The notes under the pieces: generated by a model | What the model was told of the DNA's origin: nothing | The model's input: only the letters and a program-made list of their open reading frames with translations | The model's database searches: none | Made by a program: the position numbers and the translations under genes | Part shown: piece after piece, positions 49,235-56,950 of the stretch | How the letters are laid out: every line of letters begins with the position of its first letter | Numbering within the stretch: the stretch's first letter is position 1 | NCBI GenBank assembly: GCA_031292355.1 | Contig: JARLHI010000061.1 | Coordinates: 186,001 to 250,000, forward strand | Reading direction: 5' to 3' | Length of the DNA: 64,000 nucleotides | From: Candidatus Obscuribacterales bacterium | GTDB lineage: Bacteria; Cyanobacteriota; Vampirovibrionia; Obscuribacterales; Obscuribacteraceae

Positions 49235-50542
49235 ATGACACGCATCAAGTTTTTCTATCTTGCCATTGGCTTGAGCGCGGTCATTGTTATGGCTGCGCTG
49301 GTTGCGGAAGCAAACGTTTTCGGAAGCGATCTCAGAGGTCAAACTGATATTGCGGATTTGCCGAAGGCGCTGGGTCTGCCACCACAGTCGACTCAATATC
49401 ATCTTTACTCGGGCGCCATCAATGGCAGTGGTAGGGCTCTGGTGCCTCTCGAGCGGCAAGTGGATGTCTTTAACAACGGTAGCCTCGCTCCGTCTGCCAC
49501 TTATGGCATAAATAAAGACCACTCGACTGAAAATGCGCGATTTCACGAAAATGGCGTAATTACCGAAAGTTTTGTGTATTACCCAGATGCTGATAGCATC
49601 GGGCATTTGCACATCAAATCCAAATTCTTCGCCGATGGAAAGCTGCAAGATGAAGACGTTAGACATATAGACGGGAGTCCAGAAAAACGAACGACCATTC
49701 TTGCAAGCGGTGAAAAACATGTAGTGGAGTATGCGGCAGATGGTGTATCTATTCTTGACGATGCTCTCTATGTGCCGGATGCATGCTGCAGCGATTTAAT
49801 CGTCAAAGTGGAAAAGCGCTTTCGCGACAATCAGGAACATCAGCTACAACATAGTGATGTTCTAAACGCTGATGGCACGCGAAGTGTTTTCGAATTCGAT
49901 GAGCATCTCAATCAAGTGCGCACAGAGTTTTGGCCTCAGGATCATAAAATTCCAGGGACGGTCATCACTGAATTTTATCCTGACACCTTGCACACGCGTT
50001 TTGTCAGCCGTTGTGACCGCGACTGGAATACCATTGAATATCTTCGCACTGACGGCACCCTTGAAAAACGCGTAAAAATAAGCTCAACCTCGGTTCGTGT
50101 TGTGATCTTCGATTCTACAGGGCAAAAGCCGCTCTTCGAGCAATCGTGGGGAATGGTGATGACGTCTGTTGATAGTGTCATGGTCTGGAGGCGGTATTTA
50201 TCCGACCTCAGCGAATTCGACGACCACGGCAATAAAGTTCGAACTCTATCGTATAGAAGCGACGACGCATTACTATACGAGATCAAGTTTGATGCCACCG
50301 TAGGCGGTATCAAATACGATCGCGCCATCTTCTTCTATGATGCAGCTGGCTTTCTCAAAACGTCGAAATATTTTCTTCTGGCTACAGACGACATGAGCTG
50401 GTTTAATCAGAAACCAGATCGCGAAGATGCTTTCACACCAGCAGCCAACATTCGTCAGGCTACACCGTCATCGATGGAGCTTGCACCGCTCGATCTCGAT
50501 CCAAGTCTGCCTATTCCACCAGTCCAACGCAGTGGGCATTGA
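49235..50542 (+). CDS. Secreted paralogue B with repeated beta-hairpin pattern
   Basis: 435 aa, same architecture as 47820: an N-terminal helix (residues ~8-26, IGLSAVIVMAALVAEA), the shared opening LPxALxLPPQ / SGxxxxSGxxLVPxER, the recurring xDGxxxxxx turns and the CC pair (DACCSD). A Pro-rich C-terminus ends LPIPPVQRSGH, parallel to the other copy. GAAGGAGG precedes the ATG. Divergence between the copies is considerable, so the duplication is old. Codon use is a little more AT-rich than copy A. Confidence 0.72.
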   Translation: MTRIKFFYLAIGLSAVIVMAALVAEANVFGSDLRGQTDIADLPKALGLPPQSTQYHLYSGAINGSGRALVPLERQVDVFNNGSLAPSATYGINKDHSTENARFHENGVITESFVYYPDADSIGHLHIKSKFFADGKLQDEDVRHIDGSPEKRTTILASGEKHVVEYAADGVSILDDALYVPDACCSDLIVKVEKRFRDNQEHQLQHSDVLNADGTRSVFEFDEHLNQVRTEFWPQDHKIPGTVITEFYPDTLHTRFVSRCDRDWNTIEYLRTDGTLEKRVKISSTSVRVVIFDSTGQKPLFEQSWGMVMTSVDSVMVWRRYLSDLSEFDDHGNKVRTLSYRSDDALLYEIKFDATVGGIKYDRAIFFYDAAGFLKTSKYFLLATDDMSWFNQKPDREDAFTPAANIRQATPSSMELAPLDLDPSLPIPPVQRSGH

Positions 50543-50586
50543 GTCTCAATCTCTCTAACATCTGCTTTCAATAATGGAGAATGATC

Positions 50587-52542
50587 ATGAAATCGTATCT
50601 GATGCCTAGACTCTTCCAAGGTTCCGTACTTGCGACTGTTGCTCTGCTTGCAGCCATGACGGCAGGCGTTGCTGCAGACAACTCGGCCGTAACCGCCGCT
50701 GCTTCCGCGCCTGCCGAAACTGGCGGTATCGTCATCACCGACGCTGCTAGCAAAGTTCGTGCTGCCGACGTGACGAAATTCATCAAGACGCTCGTTCCTG
50801 ACGTGCAGACCGTGATGAACAAGCTGAGCAAGACCGAGCGAGCCCAGGTCTATCTCGACGCCAAAGCTGCCTACACCACCGATGTCTCGAGTGAGCGATT
50901 CGTAAAGATGCTCGAGGGCAAGACTCCGGCGCAGCAAGCCGCATGGAAAATCGCCTTGAAGTCTAACGTTGTGAACATGTTGGCTGACGCTAAGTACAAT
51001 TACTGCAACATTATGCTCGAGGGCGAGGCCGAGCAGATTTACGACGAAAATGGACTGAAGAAGCTGGTGGCAGCACCGCATCAATGCCCGACTGGCGTGC
51101 CCATGGACAAGACTCTCGAATACGTCAACAAGCTGCTTGCTTGCTCAATTGGCGATCCCGCTTACACGCGGGTGATGCCAGCTGATGAAGCGACGGACTT
51201 TCGAAGTGCTGTTTCTGGCACCAAGACAGCCTTTGACGGTGGCGGTGCGGGAATGATGCTCTCGGGGGATCCCACCCTCACCATCCCCGCCACTGCCGCC
51301 GAACTGGCTGAGTTCGACGAAGCGAAGGCAAAGTTCATGGCTCATCCGCCGAAAGATAAAGGAACGGATGAATGCACCGGCGAAGCTATTCCTTTGACGG
51401 AAAAGGACAAAGCCGACACCGCTGCGTTTTGGGTGAAGCCGCCTCAGAAGCTCGCTTTTGCTGGCATCGTCAATCATGTGATGAAAGGAAGTCCAGCCGA
51501 ACAAGCTGGTATCGTTGACGGTGACGTCATCACCAAAGTCGATGGGCAGCCGGTCAACGGTCTTGCGTTCAACTGGGTCGTTACCAAATTGCTTCGCGGT
51601 CCAATTGGCTCAACATTCAAGTTGACCGTAAAGCGCGACGAGACGAAAGAATACACGATCACTCGCCAGGCCATTCTGCCGGATAACGTCTGGTCGCGTG
51701 ATCTCGGCGATGGCATCTATTCGATCGTGGTGACGAATTTCGAGCGCAACAACACCGCGTTCGCAATCATGGATGAGATGCAAAAGATCGGCGATAAAGC
51801 CAAAGGTTTTGTCTTCGATGTGCGCAATAATGGCGGCGGCGTCCTCGACGAGGGTACCGAAGCCGTGTCATGGCTCATTCACGACGGCGTGATTTTTTCG
51901 CAGCGGGACCGAGTGACTGGCGACCCCAAGCATCCCCGGTATCGTAAAATCACCTGGAAGCGGGTTGGCTCGAAGGTGATTCGCGAAGAGGTCGACGATA
52001 ATACGCACAAACTGTTGCAACGAGCGGAGATCACCTGGGACGAAAGCGACGATGTCACCGGCAAGCCGCACCGGCAGTTCAAAGACCAACCCTTCCTTGG
52101 CGATAAACCGATGGTTGTGCTCGTCAATGGCGGGTGCGCTTCAGCGTGTGAAATCTTCGCCGGTGGTATCGGCGAAAATCATATCGCCGCAACCCCTAGC
52201 TCTGTGGCGTACACTCAGGGCGCAAAGAATGCAGAGAAAGCTCCTCAGGGGGCCGAAATAATCGGTGAACAGACCTTTGGCAAATTCATCGGTCAGACCC
52301 TCGGCTCGGGTCCGAAAGGCACTATTTTGAAGGCGACTACCTTCCGGTATTTCTCTCCTCGCGGGGAGTGGCTGGGCGATGCCTGGAAGACCAAAATCGG
52401 CCTGACGCCGGACATCAAAGTGGTGCAGCCGAAAAATGCTGTGCCTTATACCGACTCTGATGTGCAGCTGAACTACGCGAAGGAGTATCTGCTTAGCGGG
52501 GGCAAGGCCGTTCCGCCTGCTGCGCCTGTTGTGATGCAATAA
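50587..52542 (+). CDS. Second S41-family protease, secreted
   Basis: 651 aa. ATG at 50587 has GGAG seven bases before it; the ATG at 50581 is too close. Signal peptide ends near GVAAD. A helical domain (to ~residue 285) is followed by a PDZ (GSPAEQAGIVDGDVITKVDGQPVNG) and the S41 core: DVRNNGGGVLDE, NGGCASACEI (Ser519) and TFGKFIGQT (Lys566). The dyad is intact, but the Ser-Lys gap (47) is longer than usual, with an insert of about 20 residues. No C-terminal anchor, unlike the 45965 protease. Last gene of the operon; strong hairpins follow. Confidence 0.88.
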   Translation: MKSYLMPRLFQGSVLATVALLAAMTAGVAADNSAVTAAASAPAETGGIVITDAASKVRAADVTKFIKTLVPDVQTVMNKLSKTERAQVYLDAKAAYTTDVSSERFVKMLEGKTPAQQAAWKIALKSNVVNMLADAKYNYCNIMLEGEAEQIYDENGLKKLVAAPHQCPTGVPMDKTLEYVNKLLACSIGDPAYTRVMPADEATDFRSAVSGTKTAFDGGGAGMMLSGDPTLTIPATAAELAEFDEAKAKFMAHPPKDKGTDECTGEAIPLTEKDKADTAAFWVKPPQKLAFAGIVNHVMKGSPAEQAGIVDGDVITKVDGQPVNGLAFNWVVTKLLRGPIGSTFKLTVKRDETKEYTITRQAILPDNVWSRDLGDGIYSIVVTNFERNNTAFAIMDEMQKIGDKAKGFVFDVRNNGGGVLDEGTEAVSWLIHDGVIFSQRDRVTGDPKHPRYRKITWKRVGSKVIREEVDDNTHKLLQRAEITWDESDDVTGKPHRQFKDQPFLGDKPMVVLVNGGCASACEIFAGGIGENHIAATPSSVAYTQGAKNAEKAPQGAEIIGEQTFGKFIGQTLGSGPKGTILKATTFRYFSPRGEWLGDAWKTKIGLTPDIKVVQPKNAVPYTDSDVQLNYAKEYLLSGGKAVPPAAPVVMQ

Positions 52543-52549
52543 CAATCAG

Positions 52550-52669
52550 CTGTGAGAATCGGCAAACCAGAGTGTGGTGCTTAGGCATTGCATTCTGTGT
52601 TTGCTGATTCTCACAGTCTGTCATTTTCTTTGAATAGACTTTGCTGTAAAAGAATCTTTACAGCAAAGT
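52550..52669 (+). terminator. Two strong hairpins ending the Bat-like operon
   Basis: 52550-52616: an 18-bp stem (arms 52550-52567 and 52599-52616, one G-T pair). 52638-52669: ACTTTGCTGTAAA / TTTACAGCAAAGT followed by TTTGAGG. They start 8 bp after the last stop. The rest of the 349-bp gap (to 52891) has a small GCTAGCGC/GCGCTAAGC stem near 52680 and no gene. Confidence 0.7.
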
Positions 52670-52891
52670 TTTGAGGCAGCTAGCGCGAGGGGCGCTAAGC
52701 TCATACTATGGGAGTAACACGACTACAAGGCTCACTATTAGTAAGAGTTAGGCTATCTGTCGCAATGTTGATTGTGCCGACTGCGCGTGGGCTGCTAAGG
52801 ACAGGACATCTCCCACAATCCCCAGACAACGGTATTCGCTAGAAGCAAACTTTCAACGCAGAAATAAATCCAGAGAACATCGGAGATAGAC

Positions 52892-53221
52892 ATGAGAATT
52901 CTGCTCATTGACGACCTCCGGATTCCCGGAGATCACCGTAACAAAAAGCAAATTCCAGCTGATGCTGCCGTTGCAAGAACTTTTCGTGAAGGCATCGCTG
53001 AATTGCAAAAAGGCAATTGGGATGTTCTTTATCTCGACCACGATCTCGCTGATTTCAGCGGTGCAGGTGGTCGCGAACTGACTGGCTACACAGTGATGTG
53101 CTGGTTGGAAGAATTTCCGCAGTACGTTCCTGCAAAAGACATCATCATCGTTTCTGATAATTCCTCTGGAATGCTGAAGATGAAGATGGTCATAAACAAG
53201 CTCTACGGGCGGCTTTACTAG
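52892..53221 (+). CDS. Cyclic-phosphate-processing receiver-like domain protein
   Basis: 109 aa. A receiver-like fold starting MRILLIDDLRIP (Asp7, Asp8), with VARTFREGI, then DVLYLDHDLAD (Asp49-His-Asp51) and ELTGYTVMCWLEEFP. The DDLRxP / ART / LDHDL / TGYxVxxWL pattern is that of the group named cyclic-phosphate processing receiver (cREC), predicted by comparative genomics to act on cyclic phosphate ends. It is not a phosphoacceptor receiver of two-component type. GGAG lies well before the ATG. Not linked to a kinase here. Confidence 0.75.
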   Translation: MRILLIDDLRIPGDHRNKKQIPADAAVARTFREGIAELQKGNWDVLYLDHDLADFSGAGGRELTGYTVMCWLEEFPQYVPAKDIIIVSDNSSGMLKMKMVINKLYGRLY

Positions 53222-53285
53222 AGACGCTTGCTCCACCCCTCAACGATCGAAGAATTGTCACAAGTCTAACAGAAGGATAAATGCC

Positions 53286-53765
53286 ATGTTCGCCAGGATT
53301 CTCGCCGGTTTCTGGAAACTGCACAATCGCGTTCTGTATCCCGCGCCCAAATCTCTCAGCGACGTCATTGCCAAGGCTTTACACGAGGCAAAGGATGAAC
53401 ACGATCGCGACAAGGCGAAAGAAGCTCGTCGCATCATCAAGGATTTGCCACGACACCTCAAAAGCACGCAGCTGGACGAGGACGACACCTTTCGGCTGTG
53501 CAGCGTCGACGCCGAGCACGATCTTACCGACAAGGCTTACAGCGCCCTCGCCAATCAGCTGCGCTTACCTACTTCGGTTGAAGACTTCTTGCCCCAGAGC
53601 ACGCCGTACCTCGTCCTGCGCACTTTGCAGAGTGCGGGGCAGCGCGTGATGATCAACGGATATCGTTATGGGGAACGCTCGTTTCTCGGCTTCAAAATTC
53701 CCGCTGACGACGAGGACTCGATTCGTCTTGAGTTGCGCTTCATCGTATCGGAGTCGAATTACTAG
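53286..53765 (+). CDS. Unknown small soluble protein
   Basis: 159 aa. AGAAGGAT precedes the ATG. The N-terminal third is hydrophobic-basic helix (FARILAGFWKLHNRVLYP), then a charged helical stretch (EAKDEHDRDKAKEARRIIKDL), then an alpha/beta C-terminus (YLVLRTLQSAGQRVMINGYRYG). No family recognised. It follows the cREC gene by 64 bp and could be in its transcript. Confidence 0.62.
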   Translation: MFARILAGFWKLHNRVLYPAPKSLSDVIAKALHEAKDEHDRDKAKEARRIIKDLPRHLKSTQLDEDDTFRLCSVDAEHDLTDKAYSALANQLRLPTSVEDFLPQSTPYLVLRTLQSAGQRVMINGYRYGERSFLGFKIPADDEDSIRLELRFIVSESNY

Positions 53766-53887
53766 CTGACAAACCTCCAGCAATGGCTTATACCAGCGGC
53801 AGCACACGTTGGGAAAGTCTTTGCTGGAGATCTTTCACTCTTTTTTTGGCCTTTTTCCCGCCTTTTTTAGATCTCGGGCACGTAAAC

Positions 53888-54018
53888 GTCAGTCCAAGGC
53901 AACTGATTTTGTTCAGTCCAGTGCGAATCGCGCTACTTGGAAACCCCACTTTTTCGGACACACTCTTTGTTTTTAGATCATTTCAGGCTATTTAGAAGTG
54001 CAGGATGAGAATTATTCC
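53888..54018 (+). promoter_or_regulatory. Duplicated promoter-operator element, copy B
   Basis: Gap-free counterpart of 38271-38401: GTCAGTCCAA, TCAGTCCA 24 bp on, identical AATCGCGCTACTTGGAAAC, T-run and ATTATTCC at the same spacings. It lies 267 bp before the gene at 54155, in the 389-bp gap 53766-54154. The gap also has an unusual CTTTTTTTGGCCTTTTTCCCGCCTTTTTT tract near 53840-53868, possibly the terminator side of the preceding gene. No small coupled ORF like that at 38558 is present here. Confidence 0.65.
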
Positions 54019-54154
54019 CCAAACCAAGCCGCACAGAAATCTAGTCAACAGAACACTTACCTCTCCATCTCCAAGAACCTTTTGTAGACAACGTCAGTCT
54101 GCAAGCTCCTCATGTGCATCATTCCAGAACTCCTGAAAAGAGAAGGAATTAGCT

Positions 54155-55477
54155 ATGACAGAACAGCTCAACACGACCTCCGCGAACAACTCCGTCAATC
54201 ACCCGGCGATGGCTTTCTACAATCCCGAAGGATTTGTGCCCGCCTGGCGAACCGCTCTCGCTTATGCAGGTCATGGTGGTCGCGTCGCGACGCTTCCCGA
54301 TATCATTGCCGCCCGCCTTGGCAGTGCCAGCAATGAGCCGCTGCCGCCGTGGAATGTCTACTTCACGACTGCGTCAGCAGAATACCTGGGTAAAGGCGCA
54401 AATGGTCGACTGATTTTGATCGTCGCTCACGGCGTCGGACCGCTCGCAAACATCGACGGCCTTTTGCGAGCATACAGCCACGAATACAAGGACCGTGACC
54501 GTAATCGTCACGGCGGGCGCATCACTCAAGCTGAGTTTCTGAAATTGGAGCGTGGTGAATATGGTCCGGTTTCGATCATCGACTTTCAAGAATATTCAAA
54601 CCTGTATGCCCACCCTTTCCAGCAGAGGCTCAGTGTTAGCGAGGCCCTTGCGGATCCGCTGGTTGCCGCACGCCTGGGTCCGCAGTACAAGAAATACATT
54701 CGTCGCCACGCTGCGGAAAGCACAAAGTACATGCGTGCCTACAATCGTGAAATCACTGGAAGGGTGCAGACCTACGTGGACCCTACAATTCTGGAAATGC
54801 GTGCGGCATCTCATACCAGCTACAGGGCGCGCATGCCAGAAGAGGGGTTTGCATTCGCGCATCTGCTCGTCATCGGACAGCTCGTTCAAAGAAGCCACGA
54901 AGACCACGGAGGCGAAGACAGTCTGGTTTGCGATGTTCATCTCTACGAATGGTGGAATGGTGTTCGTCTGGTCGGCGTGAGTGGTAGTGCCTCGCCAAAC
55001 AACATTTTAAGTACGTTCAGCAATCTGCCAGTGTTGAAAAACAGGCATCCGGAGCTCTTTATGAAAGAGGTCACGGAAGTAACAGAGGTTGGCTTCCGTG
55101 CCTTGGTAAGCGTAGAAGGCACCTGGTTCACCAGCTATCTCACAAAAGGAACGGGTGTCCGAAGTTTCGTTCCGGAGTTTGCAGTCACGAAGATGGAGGT
55201 TCTGTTGAAGGGGCCAAAGACCTTCTCGACAGCCAGCAGTGCTAACGGAGACTTCGAATACAATATCGCTGACGTCGAACGCACGGCCCCCCTTGGTGCT
55301 AATGCTTTTCGCTTCGAAGGTGATGTCGCATATGGTGGCAAAAATGGTCCGACAGTAGGCATCAGCTTCTACCGCATCGAGGTTGATAACACCCAACGAC
55401 TGCGGCGCGATGACGAGCTGTACAACGATGTTGACCTTCTGGTGAAGCTCGCACATCTGCTGAACTCCAAAGCCTGA
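54155..55477 (+). CDS. Unknown protein under the duplicated promoter
   Basis: 440 aa, no signal peptide or membrane helix. GAGAAGGA precedes the ATG. The N-terminal half is alpha/beta with PWNVYFTTASAEYLGKGANGRLILIVAHGVG; the middle is helical and basic; the C-terminal half has beta strands and a paired VTEVTEVGF. Histidines near YSHEYKDRDRNRHGG might bind metal, but no motif is certain. Not recognised. Because its promoter element copies that of the MoxR/vWA/S41 operon, the protein probably works with that system. Confidence 0.65.
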   Translation: MTEQLNTTSANNSVNHPAMAFYNPEGFVPAWRTALAYAGHGGRVATLPDIIAARLGSASNEPLPPWNVYFTTASAEYLGKGANGRLILIVAHGVGPLANIDGLLRAYSHEYKDRDRNRHGGRITQAEFLKLERGEYGPVSIIDFQEYSNLYAHPFQQRLSVSEALADPLVAARLGPQYKKYIRRHAAESTKYMRAYNREITGRVQTYVDPTILEMRAASHTSYRARMPEEGFAFAHLLVIGQLVQRSHEDHGGEDSLVCDVHLYEWWNGVRLVGVSGSASPNNILSTFSNLPVLKNRHPELFMKEVTEVTEVGFRALVSVEGTWFTSYLTKGTGVRSFVPEFAVTKMEVLLKGPKTFSTASSANGDFEYNIADVERTAPLGANAFRFEGDVAYGGKNGPTVGISFYRIEVDNTQRLRRDDELYNDVDLLVKLAHLLNSKA

Positions 55478-55488
55478 CCGAAAACACA

Positions 55489-55529
55489 AGTCATGCAGGC
55501 GTGTGAATCTTCATGTGCCTGCACTGACT
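55489..55529 (+). terminator. Hairpin after the 54155 gene
   Basis: AGTCA-TGCAGGC pairs with GCCTGCA-c-TGACT (one bulge) and is followed by TTTCGTC, 12 bp after the stop. Confidence 0.6.
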
Positions 55530-55580
55530 TTCGTCAAGCTATCTCAACAAACAATGTTGATTCTCTGAAAGGAATCGAAA

Positions 55581-55817
55581 ATGATTGTCGCACACGCGAA
55601 GAGCCCACTCACTATGGTTGTTGATTTCGTTTTCGGTGAACCAGCCTTAACCAGACCGAGCAAATTTAGCTCAGCCGATTGGATCCGAGGCTTCTTGTTC
55701 GCGGGTTTGATCGCCAGCCCGTTCGTTCTCCTTGCAAATGGCTTTCTCTTGACGGGCATCGCGGCGGCGGCGGTTGCCGGAACCTTTCCCATACCGTTCT
55801 TCCGCGCCTTCACCTAA
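55581..55817 (+). CDS. Small membrane protein, 78 aa
   Basis: AAAGGAAT precedes the ATG. A polar half (MIVAHAKSPLTMVVDFVFGEP) is followed by two hydrophobic segments (FLFAGLIASPFVLLANGFLL and GIAAAAVAGTFPIPFF) that form one hairpin or a long single pass. GC-rich codons. Hairpins flank it on both sides. No family recognised. Confidence 0.6.
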   Translation: MIVAHAKSPLTMVVDFVFGEPALTRPSKFSSADWIRGFLFAGLIASPFVLLANGFLLTGIAAAAVAGTFPIPFFRAFT

Positions 55818-55850
55818 TGATATAAGGTTGAGAGCAGATGCAAACAGAAT

Positions 55851-55951
55851 AAGCTGGGACTACGGCCCTAGCTTCTTATCGTAAATACTGGGACCGCCGC
55901 GCCTGGTATTTACGTCTTTTAGCTAACTCTACTATAAAGAAATATTTATAG
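55851..55951 (+). terminator. Hairpin cluster in the convergent gap
   Basis: Three stems: AAGCTGGG/CCC-t-AGCTT (55851-55874), GTAAATAC/GTATTTAC followed by GTCTTTT (55881-55920), and CTATAAA/TTTATAG (55932-55951). The second looks like a terminator for the small membrane protein. Convergent with the minus-strand regulator. Confidence 0.6.
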
Positions 55952-55997
55952 CTAAGTTGGGTAAACAAAATGCGTACGCGGAAAAGAAGCATGCGGC

Positions 55998-56711
55998 TCA
56001 GCCCTCTAGTAGCACAAGCCCGTTCCGAATGGCTTTAACTGCCGCCTGAGTGCGATCACCAACTGCCAATTTTTCCAGAATGCTGCGCATGTGACTCTTG
56101 ATGGTCTCAGAACTGACATACAAATGCTCAGCCATTTGTTGATTACTCATGCCTCGGACTACAAGTTCGAGAATTTCAGTTTGTCTGGCTGAAAGCCTGA
56201 AGTTGCCTGCTTCCTTGGATACAATTTGCTTTGACGGAATAACTTTCGGTGTTGTATAGACTGCTATCACCTTTTTAGCAATAGCTGGATCAAGCCAGCC
56301 CGCTCCGCTATGCACAGCCTTGATTGCTGCGCAAATTGAACCTGTCGGCGTGTCCTTCAAGCAATAACCGTCAGCGCCAGCAGACAGAGCCGAGAAAACC
56401 TCATTATCACCGTCGCAACTTGTTAGCATCAAGACTTTGCTTTTCGCCACAAGGGCTTTAATTTGTTTGGTCGCAGCAATACCGTCTAAAATCGGCATCG
56501 ATACATCCATGACGATCACATCAGGTTGTAGCTGCTGCGCGAGCAAAACTGCCTGTTCACCATCTCCGGCTTCGGCCACCACTTTCAAACCTTGGTCCAT
56601 TTCCATAACTATTTTCAAGCCGATCCGGCACACCAAATGATCCTCGACAATCATCACAGTAACTAGAGAATTGCTTGAATTTGCATCGTTAGTCATGGCT
56701 TCTTGATTCAT
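55998..56711 (-). CDS. NarL/FixJ-type response regulator
   Basis: About 237 aa. An N-terminal receiver domain has VIVMDVSMP (phosphoacceptor Asp69 from this start), acidic pocket VEDH and LMLTS/KDTP (Thr and Lys positions). A LuxR-type HTH follows (LSARQTEILELVVRGMSNQQMAEHLYVSSETIKSHMRSI). The start at 56711 has AGG six bases before it; a TTG at 56732 is less likely. 218 bp from the upstream kinase gene. It should activate transcription when phosphorylated, probably by one of the kinases next to it. Confidence 0.88.
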   Translation of the reverse strand: MNQEAMTNDANSSNSLVTVMIVEDHLVCRIGLKIVMEMDQGLKVVAEAGDGEQAVLLAQQLQPDVIVMDVSMPILDGIAATKQIKALVAKSKVLMLTSCDGDNEVFSALSAGADGYCLKDTPTGSICAAIKAVHSGAGWLDPAIAKKVIAVYTTPKVIPSKQIVSKEAGNFRLSARQTEILELVVRGMSNQQMAEHLYVSSETIKSHMRSILEKLAVGDRTQAAVKAIRNGLVLLEG

Positions 56712-56950
56712 AATGAACCTGATAATCGACAAGCCACAGGCAATCGAGAGCAGCGTTTGCTAGAAGCAGACATTCTTTCTTCCCTGCCACTAAAAACTAT
56801 AGATATAGAAATTTTTCTCGCACCCTGCATCTTCTCATTCTATCACGCAAATTGTCTTCTGAGCACAATTTCGAATTCACACGACGACTATGTTCTACAT
56901 TGCACACATGGCATTTTCACCAATACAACATAATGAATGCGCAGAGAAGC

